Source of the DNA: Clostridia bacterium
Lineage (GTDB): Bacteria; Bacillota; Clostridia; Oscillospirales; CAG-382
Length of the DNA stretch: 50,056 nucleotides
Direction of reading: 5' to 3'
Assembly (NCBI GenBank): GCA_017560085.1
Contig: JAFYPA010000077.1
Coordinates: 1 to 50,056 of the forward strand
Shown here: positions 32,824-40,633 of the stretch, one piece after another
How the letters are laid out: every line of letters starts with the position of its first letter
Numbering within the stretch: position 1 is the stretch's first letter
Made by a program: the position numbers and the translations under genes
The notes under the pieces: model-generated
Databases searched by the model: none
Told to the model about the DNA's origin: nothing
The model's input: the letters and a program-made list of their open reading frames with translations, nothing else

Positions 32824-34269
32824 ATGAAAGCAAAAAGAATTCTTTCTCTCCTGCTTGCTGCATTGATGGCAGGAACAGCGCTTGTATCCACATCCTGTAT
32901 GAAGAAGGATGACAAGAAGGACGCAGGCACAACAAACACAGATGCAGCCAATGTCGAATCAACAGACGGCTACAAGCTCGTTCTTCCCGAGGACGTAAAG
33001 GGCGACGGTGAAACCTTCGACATATTCCTTGCGTACAATGTTTTCGACTCCGACTACATTGTTGAAGAGGAAACAGGCGACACAATCAAGGACATCATTT
33101 ATCAGAGAAACAAGGAAGTTGAAAACTATTTCGACATCAAGTTCACCTTCCGCGGCGGTGACTCCAACAACAGTACAGCTACCCCCACTATAAGATCTCT
33201 CATTCAGTCCGGTGACGACACATACGAAGTATTTATGAACGTTCAGCACGCAGGTATGCCCCTTGTTTACGAGGACCTCTTTGTTGAATGGACAGAAAAT
33301 ATGCCCTATGCAAACCTTGAAAATCCCTGGTGGTACCAGAACGTTCAGCGTGACCTTAACTTCAACGACAAGGTTTACGTAAACGCAGGTGCTTACAACT
33401 TCCACTGCCTTAAGGCTGCGGGCGCAATTGCCTTCAACAAGACAATCATGGACGAGCTCGATATGGAATATCCTTACGAAATGGTTAAGAACGGAACATG
33501 GACAATCGACAAGTTCATCGAAATGGTTAAGATGGGTCAGAAGGACCTCAACGGTGACGGTCTTATCAAGCCCGAGGACGACAGAATCGGCTTCTCCGGC
33601 TGGAAGTGGGAAATGATTCCCGCTATGTTCGTTGGTATGGGCGGTCAGCCTGTAACAAAGGACGACAACGACCTTCCCGTTCTCAACATCAACAATGAAA
33701 GAACATTCAACGTTATCGACAAGCTCATCGAGCTCTATGACAGCGGTAACGGTGCTTGGGACGGCGGTAACACATACGGCGTTGCAGGTACAATGTTCAA
33801 AGAATCCAGACTTCTCTTCCAGGATACAACACTTTCAGGTCTCCCCGGACTTCGTAACCTTGAGGACGACTTCGGTGCTGTTCCCTATCCGAAGCTTGAC
33901 GAGGATCAGGAGGAATACTACTCCAGAATCGTAAACTTCTCCTCTCTTACATACATCCCCGTTACAAATGCTAAGCTCGACCTTACATCCGCAGTTCTCG
34001 AATACATGGCTTACCTCTCTTATGAAAACCTCATTCCCGAGTTCTACAATGTAATTCTTACGGTTAAGACAAGCCGTGACGTTGAAACAGAGGAAATGAT
34101 CGACATCATCAGAAACGGTGCGAGATTCATGGACGAAAACTACCTCGGCTCCGGCACAATCATTTCCATCGTATCCAGCGGCTCCAACACACTTTCCTCC
34201 AACTACGCTGCTCAGGGCGATGCTTGGGAAATCAAGCTTATGGACATTATTGATTTCTGGGAAGACTGA
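32824..34269 (+). CDS. Extracellular solute-binding lipoprotein, paralogue 3 of 3
   Basis: The 481-residue lipoprotein (Cys25 in STSC) has the same two-lobed family as copies 1 and 2. Blocks include EETGDTIKDIIYQRN, NPWWYQNVQRDLNF, DLNGDGLIKPEDDR and FSGWKWEMIPAMFVGMGG. Its codons are more uniform, with a C-ending preference (AAC, ATC, TTC) more marked than in copy 2, and its promoter is the strongest, both suggesting high expression. The terminator hairpin closely resembles that of copy 2, so the whole unit was probably duplicated. Confidence 0.78.
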   Translation: MKAKRILSLLLAALMAGTALVSTSCMKKDDKKDAGTTNTDAANVESTDGYKLVLPEDVKGDGETFDIFLAYNVFDSDYIVEEETGDTIKDIIYQRNKEVENYFDIKFTFRGGDSNNSTATPTIRSLIQSGDDTYEVFMNVQHAGMPLVYEDLFVEWTENMPYANLENPWWYQNVQRDLNFNDKVYVNAGAYNFHCLKAAGAIAFNKTIMDELDMEYPYEMVKNGTWTIDKFIEMVKMGQKDLNGDGLIKPEDDRIGFSGWKWEMIPAMFVGMGGQPVTKDDNDLPVLNINNERTFNVIDKLIELYDSGNGAWDGGNTYGVAGTMFKESRLLFQDTTLSGLPGLRNLEDDFGAVPYPKLDEDQEEYYSRIVNFSSLTYIPVTNAKLDLTSAVLEYMAYLSYENLIPEFYNVILTVKTSRDVETEEMIDIIRNGARFMDENYLGSGTIISIVSSGSNTLSSNYAAQGDAWEIKLMDIIDFWED

Positions 34270-34289
34270 TAACAGAATTTAATATCCGT

Positions 34290-34323
34290 GTACCGTCCCG
34301 TAAATCCGGGGCGGTACTTTTTT
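34290..34323 (+). terminator. Terminator after solute-binding protein 3
   Basis: The stem GTACCGTCCC / GGGGCGGTAC (34290-34299 and 34308-34317) is followed by TTTTTT. It is similar in sequence to the terminator at 32655. Confidence 0.88.
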
Positions 34324-34410
34324 GTCCTTTTCAGATTTGGTCATCACAAAAACAGTCATAAAAACCAAAAAAATAAATAGCATACGCAAAGCACATGCTA
34401 TAATTTAGTT

Positions 34411-34530
34411 TGAAGAAACCTAACACCGGGAAAGATGATTTTCGGATAAAAATAAGGAACGGCACAACGGTCGTTCACTTCGGAATACAAGAATATGGGC
34501 TGCAGTATCGTTACCGCAGCCCTCTTTTTT
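34411..34530 (+). ncRNA. Candidate small RNA of about 120 bases
   Basis: The gap between solute-binding protein 3 and the minus-strand hydrolase holds an apparent stand-alone transcript. An extended -10 TGC-TATAAT lies at 34396-34404, with no good -35. Two possible internal hairpins follow. A clear terminator, GGGCTGC / GCAGCCC (34497-34503 and 34516-34522) with TCTTTTTT, ends at 34530 on the plus strand. The preceding gene already has its own terminator at 34290-34323, so this one serves something else. There is no convincing open reading frame. I cannot match it to tmRNA, 6S, SRP or RNase P RNA. Confidence 0.45.
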
Positions 34531-35263
34531 ATATATGCTTTTCTATAAACTTAATAACTGGAGTCGGGTCCTCAAGACCGTGGGGATGATGTCCGCAGTT
34601 GGGCTTTACATAGTATTCGTACTTTCCGCCGAGGGACTTGAAGATATTGAGGAATGCTTCGGTGTTGTCTATGTAGTTGACAACATCATCGGCATTTCCG
34701 CAGACAAAGACAATCGGGATTTTTGCATCCGCCACCTCGCCTACTCTGTCAACAGGCTGAAGTTTTGCACAGAGAAGCTCCTCCTCCGACATTCCGAAGG
34801 CTTCAAGTGCTTTTGCGACCTCGTCCTCATTTCTCGGAGTTTTGCCCTTGCCGAAGGGCCACTGTGCCACACTCACAACGGGGGCATCAAGATAGAGTGA
34901 GGAAATATCCTCGGGGTAAGTTGCCGCATAGTTTACACTGTAAAGACCGCCTCTTGAAAGTCCCACAAGCACCATTTTTGTGTTAAGTCCGTATTCGGAA
35001 ACAAGGAAATCGTGGAATTTCTTCATTATTTCGATTGCCTTAGGCGCACCGAACATATTGGAGACGCTGATGTGCGCTCTGTACCAGCCTCTTTTAAGCA
35101 TTTCGCTGTCGCACTTATCAAAGGCACCGAAGAATTCCGCTCTCCAGAGCACTCGCTTATCCGCACGGGGATTGTCGGGGATGCAGAGAATGCATTTTCT
35201 GCCATCGAATTCAAAGTCGATTCTCTTTCCGCCGTCTATTATTGCTTCGCTGATTATATTCAT
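34529..35263 (-). CDS. Alpha/beta hydrolase
   Basis: The 244-residue protein has the alpha/beta hydrolase triad: nucleophile Ser in GLSRGG (around residue 104), Asp in FVCGNADDVV and His in NCGHHPHG. No signal peptide is present. The substrate is unknown; esters on imported sugars (for example acetyl groups) fit the neighbourhood. It starts 10 bases after the toroid-fold gene, in the same minus-strand unit, and its 3' end overlaps the plus-strand terminator at 34497-34530. Confidence 0.85.
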   Translation of the reverse strand: MNIISEAIIDGGKRIDFEFDGRKCILCIPDNPRADKRVLWRAEFFGAFDKCDSEMLKRGWYRAHISVSNMFGAPKAIEIMKKFHDFLVSEYGLNTKMVLVGLSRGGLYSVNYAATYPEDISSLYLDAPVVSVAQWPFGKGKTPRNEDEVAKALEAFGMSEEELLCAKLQPVDRVGEVADAKIPIVFVCGNADDVVNYIDNTEAFLNIFKSLGGKYEYYVKPNCGHHPHGLEDPTPVIKFIEKHI

Positions 35264-35273
35264 TTTGGTTTCC

Positions 35274-36464
35274 TCACTTTACTCTGTTGTTGTATTCAAG
35301 AAGCATATAGGCTCCGTAAAGGTCAATGGGACCGCCTGTGTAGTGGTTGGATATATCCACGTTATCCATTACTCCGAGAATCAGCTGTGTAAGCTCGGGA
35401 GTTCCCTTTCCCGCAAGGGCAATGACGTGGGAGGAGTTTCCTATGTCACGAAGGATATAGAAGGCATCTGTAGCTTCCTTGGGCTGTGCGGGGTTGTAGT
35501 ATGCACGACCGCCAACTATTCCTCTGTATCTCGCTGTGAGAGTACGCCACGGCATAAATTTGCCCGTAAGCTTTTCGGGAGTTGCATCCTTGCACATTGC
35601 TTCTATTCTTGCTATGTAGTAGTCGGCAATTTTTTCGGAAAGCTCGGTGTATCTGCGCTTGTAATTTTCGTCATCCTCAAGGTCACGGCAGAGGCACACC
35701 GAATACTGCATCTGAAGTGAGCAATATGCGTGCCAGAGGGTTGAGCAGTCAATTTTGAAGGATTCCTCAATGGCTTCGTCTCTGTAGAATTCGTAAAGCT
35801 TTTTCCACTTTGTATCGCCTGAAACGGCAAATGCGGCAAGGTAGAACATTGGCATACGAAGATACTCGTGTGCTCCGAGGCTTCCCCACATTCCGAGAAC
35901 AAGTCCGCTTTTTCCGTCGGCACGAAGAAGGCTGTAGTTGCTTTCCTCGTTGACATCACGAAGGCACTTTTCCGCAACTGCGATAATGCAGCTTTTTATG
36001 GATTCCTTGTGCTCTTCCGTGGCAATACCGGATTCGTAATATCTGTACGCACCGTAAACCCAGTTGGTGAACTGGTCTCTTGAGGAGTCGAAGTATACGC
36101 TTTTTTTGTCAAAAGGCGAAACGCTTCTCGCGATGTATCCCGCATATCCGTGAGCCTCGGCACAAAGGCGGAGTCCGCTGTAGATTTCCCTTGCGAGATT
36201 TTTGTATTTTTCGTCTCCCGTGGTTTTGTATGCGGCAACAACGGCATCAAGCATAATTCCGCCGTTGAGTGATGAGTCCTCCATTCCCGTGCTGTAGCCG
36301 CAGGGGTTTGGTGCCTGAGCGGAAATTTCGGTAAGATTCGGAAGATTTGCCGTGTTTGAGCCTTCGCTGTTGTCCGTTATATAATCGTAAAAGAGATTTA
36401 TCTCCTTACAGTAAAGTCTGTCAAAAATATAGCTCTGCATTTTTAAAGCCTGGGTGTGTATCAT
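35274..36464 (-). CDS. Alpha/alpha-toroid protein, probable glycoside hydrolase or epimerase-like
   Basis: The 396-residue, mostly helical protein has repeated hairpins like six-hairpin glycosidases: LNGGIMLDAVVAAYKTTGD, DQFTNWVYGAYRYYESG, RMPMFYLAAFAVSGD, WHAYCSLQMQYSVCL and a late GGPIDLYGAYMLLEY. No signal peptide is present. I do not recognise the exact family, and unsaturated glycosyl hydrolases or sugar epimerases share this fold. AGGAGGGA precedes ATG, with a strong promoter overlapping the terminator of the upstream oxidoreductase operon. It is cotranscribed with the alpha/beta hydrolase. Confidence 0.6.
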   Translation of the reverse strand: MIHTQALKMQSYIFDRLYCKEINLFYDYITDNSEGSNTANLPNLTEISAQAPNPCGYSTGMEDSSLNGGIMLDAVVAAYKTTGDEKYKNLAREIYSGLRLCAEAHGYAGYIARSVSPFDKKSVYFDSSRDQFTNWVYGAYRYYESGIATEEHKESIKSCIIAVAEKCLRDVNEESNYSLLRADGKSGLVLGMWGSLGAHEYLRMPMFYLAAFAVSGDTKWKKLYEFYRDEAIEESFKIDCSTLWHAYCSLQMQYSVCLCRDLEDDENYKRRYTELSEKIADYYIARIEAMCKDATPEKLTGKFMPWRTLTARYRGIVGGRAYYNPAQPKEATDAFYILRDIGNSSHVIALAGKGTPELTQLILGVMDNVDISNHYTGGPIDLYGAYMLLEYNNRVK

Positions 36465-36484
36465 ACAATCCCTCCTTTTTTGAT

Positions 36485-36514
36485 ATTATAGCACAGAAAA
36501 ATCCCTCTTGTCAA
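36485..36514 (-). promoter_or_regulatory. Promoter of the toroid protein and hydrolase genes
   Basis: On the minus strand, TTGACA (36514-36509) and TATAAT (36490-36485) have an 18-base spacer. The -35 lies inside the loop and right arm of the preceding operon's terminator hairpin. Confidence 0.85.
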
Positions 36515-36530
36515 TAAAACAAGAGGGATT
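36497..36530 (-). terminator. Terminator of the Gfo/Idh/MocA operon
   Basis: The perfect 12-bp stem AATCCCTCTTGT / ACAAGAGGGATT (36500-36511 and 36519-36530) is followed by TTTT on the minus strand. Confidence 0.88.
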
Positions 36531-36536
36531 AGTCAA

Positions 36537-37502
36537 TTATTTACCGTAATTTACGTCCGAGTATGCAAGCACCATAAGATGTGTGAGTCTCTTTGCCTCT
36601 TGGATTCCGCAGCCTTCAAGAATTTTGCCCGTGCAGAACTGCTCGCAGGGCTGAGGAAGTGCCTCAAGCATTTCAGCCTCGACGGGCTTTCCTTCCGTGG
36701 CGGTTGTATTCTTTATAACCTTGCCGTTCTGAGTGAAGGTTACATATCCCAGCTCGCCGCCTACCTCAAGAGTTATGGGGCATCCCACCGAGCAGAAGCC
36801 CGTTTCGTTAATGGCAATCGCACCGTTTTCGTAGCGCATAACCGTTACGGCGTTGTCCTCTATTCTGTCGGGATTTATTGCGTTTGCGTGCTCGCTGTCG
36901 CAGGCAATCGTAAACACGGAGGAAGCGGAAACGGGAACACCGAGAAGCCAGTCCGCAACATACATACCGTGAGCGCCGAGGTCTATCATTGCACCGCCGC
37001 CACATTGCTTTTCGTTGTAGAAATGTGCGGGAAGCCATTTATTTATTGAACCGCTGTGCACATTTCTGTATCTGTAGTAGTTGATTTTACCGAGCTCTCC
37101 GCTGTCTATAATCGCTTTGACGGTTCTCTGTCCCGCCCAGTACTTCTGCGGAAGGGATATTACGAATTTCACGCCGTTTTCCTTTACTGCCTTTTCCACT
37201 CTTTCACAGTCAGCCTCTGTAAGTGCGAGAACCTTTTCCGTGAAGATATCCATCTTTGCGTTTGCAAGCTTTACCATAACGTCTGCGTGGGTATCGGTGG
37301 AGGTACAGACAATTGCCGCATCCGCACCGCAGGAAAGAAGCTCATCGAGAGATTTGAATTCGTGAAGTCCTCTCTTTTCGCAGAAATCACGTCTCCACTG
37401 CTCGTTTTCATCCCATACGCCGATTACCTCGGTATACTTCTGCGCAATATCGCAATACTGGGGAGCGTGAACGTGCCAGAGACCGCATATTACCATTTTC
37501 AT
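36537..37502 (-). CDS. Gfo/Idh/MocA-family oxidoreductase (atypical cofactor loop)
   Basis: The 321-residue protein has the Gfo/Idh/MocA layout: an N-terminal Rossmann domain, TEKVLAL in place of the usual EKP motif, and a C-terminal domain with GGGAMIDLGAHGMYVADWLLG, where His is the usual catalytic residue. The first loop reads CGLWHVHAP instead of GxGxxG, which is unusual and may change or weaken NAD(P) binding. Its start overlaps the stop of the upstream partner by four bases (ATGA), so the two are translationally coupled. The substrate is probably a sugar or sugar-acid. Confidence 0.82.
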   Translation of the reverse strand: MKMVICGLWHVHAPQYCDIAQKYTEVIGVWDENEQWRRDFCEKRGLHEFKSLDELLSCGADAAIVCTSTDTHADVMVKLANAKMDIFTEKVLALTEADCERVEKAVKENGVKFVISLPQKYWAGQRTVKAIIDSGELGKINYYRYRNVHSGSINKWLPAHFYNEKQCGGGAMIDLGAHGMYVADWLLGVPVSASSVFTIACDSEHANAINPDRIEDNAVTVMRYENGAIAINETGFCSVGCPITLEVGGELGYVTFTQNGKVIKNTTATEGKPVEAEMLEALPQPCEQFCTGKILEGCGIQEAKRLTHLMVLAYSDVNYGK

Positions 37503-38584
37503 TCGAAGAACACCGGCTTTCCTGTTTTACTTGATGTATAAATGGCTTCAAGAATTTCGGATACCACAAGAGCCTGTTCGGGAAGAACAACGGGGTCTGT
37601 GTCGTCTGTGATAGCCTTTATCCAGTTGCGTGCTTCGGTAAGTGCGGGAGTTTCCGTAGCGCCCGAATAGAATGCAACACCGCCCGACCATGCATTAACC
37701 TCTGTGCTGATGGGTCTGTCGTGGTCAATTTTATTGATGATAAGCTTATCGTTCTTGATGGAAAGACCTGCCTTGCTTCCGCAAAGAACACAGCTTCCCT
37801 CTGCGATAGGCTCAATGGTATTGAGCGCCCAGCTTGTTTCAAGCATAATTGTTGCGCCGTTCTTCATTACAATCATAGCGCAGGCTGCTTCCTCAAGGGG
37901 AGTTGTGGAAACGCCGTTATCGCCCCAGATATTGCCTGCCTCGGGATGGTCAAGCTTCTTGTGAGTCTTGCCGAGTACAACAGCGGGCTCGTAGTTATTC
38001 ATAAGTGCAAGAGTAAGGTCGAGAGAGTGTGTTGCGATATCAATGATAGGACCGCCACCCTGCTCCTCCTCGTTGAGGAATACGCCCCAGTTGGGTGTGC
38101 CTCTTCTTCTTGTTGCAAGACAGTTTGCGTAGTAGATTTCACCAAGCTCGCCGTCCTCGATTACAGCCTTTGCGTATCTTGACTGGGGCTTCTGTCTGTG
38201 CTGATAGCCTATTGTGAGCTTCTTGCCGGTTGCCTTTGCGGCTTCAACCATCTTTCTTGCATCTGCCGCTGTCTTTGCCATAGGCTTTTCGCACATAACG
38301 TGCTTGCCTGCATAAAGGGCATCAATGGAGATTTCGGCGTGCTCTCTGTTGGGAGTAAGAACGTGCACGACCTCAATGCTTTCGTCCTTTAAAAGCTCCT
38401 TGTAGTCGGTGTATACCTTTGCATCGGGTGTGCCGTATTTCTTTGCGGCTTCCTCTGCCTTTTCTATAATAAGGTCGCAAAATGCAACAAGTCTTACGTT
38501 CGGAAGCGCGGAAAGTGAGGGCATATGCTTGCCGTTTGCAATGCCGCCGCAGCCGATAATACCTACATTAACTATTCTGTCCAT
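37499..38584 (-). CDS. Gfo/Idh/MocA-family sugar oxidoreductase
   Basis: The 361-residue protein has the canonical cofactor loop GIIGCGGIA (8-16), VHVLTPNREHAEI, CEKPMAK with the conserved Lys, and GGPIIDIATHSLDL in the C-terminal domain. It is a likely NAD(P)-dependent dehydrogenase acting on a sugar or inositol derivative. It is the first gene of the minus-strand pair and is divergent from two AraC regulators at 38790 and 39710, its probable controllers. AAAGGAA lies upstream of ATG. Confidence 0.9.
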   Translation of the reverse strand: MDRIVNVGIIGCGGIANGKHMPSLSALPNVRLVAFCDLIIEKAEEAAKKYGTPDAKVYTDYKELLKDESIEVVHVLTPNREHAEISIDALYAGKHVMCEKPMAKTAADARKMVEAAKATGKKLTIGYQHRQKPQSRYAKAVIEDGELGEIYYANCLATRRRGTPNWGVFLNEEEQGGGPIIDIATHSLDLTLALMNNYEPAVVLGKTHKKLDHPEAGNIWGDNGVSTTPLEEAACAMIVMKNGATIMLETSWALNTIEPIAEGSCVLCGSKAGLSIKNDKLIINKIDHDRPISTEVNAWSGGVAFYSGATETPALTEARNWIKAITDDTDPVVLPEQALVVSEILEAIYTSSKTGKPVFFE

Positions 38585-38598
38585 AACGGTTTCCTTTC

Positions 38599-38650
38599 TT
38601 TTGTCGGGATTTTACATAAACTTTTCGGAATTTTAAAGTTACCGACAAAA
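38599..38650. promoter_or_regulatory. Inverted repeat in the divergent oxidoreductase/AraC gap
   Basis: TTTTGTCGG (38599-38607) and CCGACAAAA (38642-38650) are perfect 9-base inverted arms 34 bases apart, between the divergent transcription units. Half sites at this distance could be operators. A TATAAT at 38680-38685 is the likely -10 for the AraC pair, but I see no good -35. Confidence 0.45.
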
Positions 38651-38789
38651 AAATTGTAGCATTTTCAAAAAAATAATGCTATAATAAATATGCTTTATAA
38701 TATCAAAAATTTGTCCTGTTTTGATTATTACCCTCAGAAATCGCAAAACAGCAAGCCATATTATATAAAAAATTGTCACGGAGGAGAAA

Positions 38790-39713
38790 ATGAGTTCCGA
38801 CTACACCCTTTCACGGTATATTCAGTCCACGAAGCATCTGGACTACGGCAACGGAATATGGGCGTCCCCTCAGACTCTCGGCTGCAGGGATAACTTTGTA
38901 AAGCCGCATATACATACGGCAATTGAAATTCTCTACTTTATGAAGGGCATTCACAGAGTTATAGTTGACGGCGTGGAGTATACGGCGTATCCCGGTGATA
39001 TGGCTCTGTTCCGCTCCAACTCGCTTCACGAGGTTTACAATATTTCCGACGGGCGATGCACTCATTTTGTGCTTCAGCTAAGCCCCGCTCACGTTATTTC
39101 CTTTTCCTCCGAGGAGCACGGAAGCTCGTATCTTCTTAAGCTTTCGCTCGGATGTAAGAACGAAAAGGCGTTCTGGACAAAGGAGGAATGCGAGGCTAAC
39201 GGACTTTCCGAATGCTTCGGTGAGCTTATAAATCAGGAGGCTGAGGGCGACAGATTCTCGGATATAACAACGAAAATACTCTCCTCCCGTGTTCTTCTTA
39301 TTATTCTAAGGGAGCTTTTCCTCGAGGATACCGCCGAGGACACTGACGAGGATGTATCGGGATGCATATACAACGCCATTGTTTACATTAACGGTCACTA
39401 TATGGAAAACATCACGGCGGATATCTGTGCAAAGAAGGTCTTTATGAGCTACGGTCATTTTTCAAGAAGCTTCAAAAAAGCGACCGGGGCAAACTTCAAG
39501 GATTACCTCAACACGATAAGGCTTATCCGTGCAGAGCGGGCTCTTATTGCGACGGATGACACTATTGCGGAAATCTGCCGTGACTGCGGATTCAATACGG
39601 TTTCCTATTTTATCGCAACCTTCAGACGAAACAAAGGAATGACTCCCGCAGTTTACAGAGAAAAGCACAGACAAGGCTCAAAGAGGTGCGAGATTTCGGA
39701 GGACAAGCAATGA
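38790..39713 (+). CDS. AraC-family transcriptional regulator, first of a coupled pair
   Basis: The 307-residue regulator has an N-terminal cupin (PHIHTAIEILYFMKG, YPGDMALFRSNSLHEV) and a C-terminal double helix-turn-helix (ITADICAKKVFMSYGHFSRSF, then IAEICRDCGFNTVSYFIATFRR, ending MTPAVYRE). CGGAGGAG precedes ATG. Its TGA overlaps the ATG of the next regulator (ATGA). The divergent oxidoreductase operon is the probable target. Confidence 0.92.
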   Translation: MSSDYTLSRYIQSTKHLDYGNGIWASPQTLGCRDNFVKPHIHTAIEILYFMKGIHRVIVDGVEYTAYPGDMALFRSNSLHEVYNISDGRCTHFVLQLSPAHVISFSSEEHGSSYLLKLSLGCKNEKAFWTKEECEANGLSECFGELINQEAEGDRFSDITTKILSSRVLLIILRELFLEDTAEDTDEDVSGCIYNAIVYINGHYMENITADICAKKVFMSYGHFSRSFKKATGANFKDYLNTIRLIRAERALIATDDTIAEICRDCGFNTVSYFIATFRRNKGMTPAVYREKHRQGSKRCEISEDKQ

Positions 39714-40594
39714 ACGAATATTTTGTAGAGCCGGAAAAAAGCGTCATTTCCGAGCAGGGTATAGAATTCTTCCTTCAGCTTAACAAAAAGGCTGACCTTA
39801 TTGTAAGCCCGCATATTCATACGGCTATCGAAATTCTTTTTATAACCAAGGGCAGATACCGTGTTTATTCGGACGATGAGGAATATATACTTTCCCCCGG
39901 GGATGCCATTCTTTTCCGCTCCCATACGATACACAAGGTTTACGGTCTTGATGAGGGCACTAATGCTTATTATGTTCTGAAGGTAAAGCCCTCGCTTGTG
40001 CTTGATTTTTCCTCTCAGCAGCACGGAGCCTCCTATCTTCTCCGCCTTGCGCTGGCACACAAAAAGGAAAAGACCGTATGGAAAAAGAGTGAGTGCGACA
40101 AAAACGGCATTACCGATATGTTCGTCCGTCTTATCGACGAGGAGCAGAGTCCGAGATACGGCTCGGATATTTCAATGAAGATTCTTTCGGCACAGATTCT
40201 TATGACAATGCTTCGGGATATGGAGTCCTGCTCTCCCTTTTCGAAGGAGCAAAAGAGCACCGACGAAAACCTTATACGCAGAATATACAACGCCACGGTT
40301 TACATAAACAGTCACTATGCCGAGGACATCACCGCCGAGGAATGCGGAAGGCTTCAGTTTATGAGCTACAGCTATTTTTCCCGCTCCTTCAAGCGTATCA
40401 CGGGGCAGAGCTTTAAGGATTATCTCAATATGACAAGGATAAACCACGCGGAAAAGGTGCTGATGTCGGGAGACATGACCATAACCGAGATTTCCTCGGA
40501 GTGCGGCTTCAACAATGTTTCCTACTTTATTTCCATATACAAAAAGCTCAAGGGAGTTACTCCCTGTGCTTTCAGGGATTCAATACACGAATAA
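39710..40594 (+). CDS. AraC-family transcriptional regulator, second of a coupled pair
   Basis: The 294-residue paralogue of the preceding gene has the same layout: PHIHTAIEILFITKG and LSPGDAILFRSHTIHKVYG in the cupin, ITAEECGRLQFMSYSYFSRSF and ITEISSECGFNNVSYFISIYKK in the DNA-binding domain, ending VTPCAFRD. I use ATG 39710, which overlaps the previous stop and has GGAGG 7 bases upstream. An in-frame GTG eight codons earlier lacks a ribosome site. Coupled production in similar amounts suggests that the two proteins could form a mixed dimer. Confidence 0.9.
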   Translation: MNEYFVEPEKSVISEQGIEFFLQLNKKADLIVSPHIHTAIEILFITKGRYRVYSDDEEYILSPGDAILFRSHTIHKVYGLDEGTNAYYVLKVKPSLVLDFSSQQHGASYLLRLALAHKKEKTVWKKSECDKNGITDMFVRLIDEEQSPRYGSDISMKILSAQILMTMLRDMESCSPFSKEQKSTDENLIRRIYNATVYINSHYAEDITAEECGRLQFMSYSYFSRSFKRITGQSFKDYLNMTRINHAEKVLMSGDMTITEISSECGFNNVSYFISIYKKLKGVTPCAFRDSIHE

Positions 40595-40601
40595 AGAAAA
40601 A

Positions 40602-40633
40602 CCGAAGGCGGAATACCGTCTTCGGCTCTTTTT
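40602..40633. terminator. Bidirectional terminator, AraC pair and DUF11-like gene
   Basis: The 10-bp stem CCGAAGGCGG / CCGTCTTCGG (40602-40611 and 40616-40625) has a loop AATA, with CTTTTTT on the plus strand and an A-rich stretch before it. The hairpin lies just beyond the stop codon of the minus-strand gene. Confidence 0.88.
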
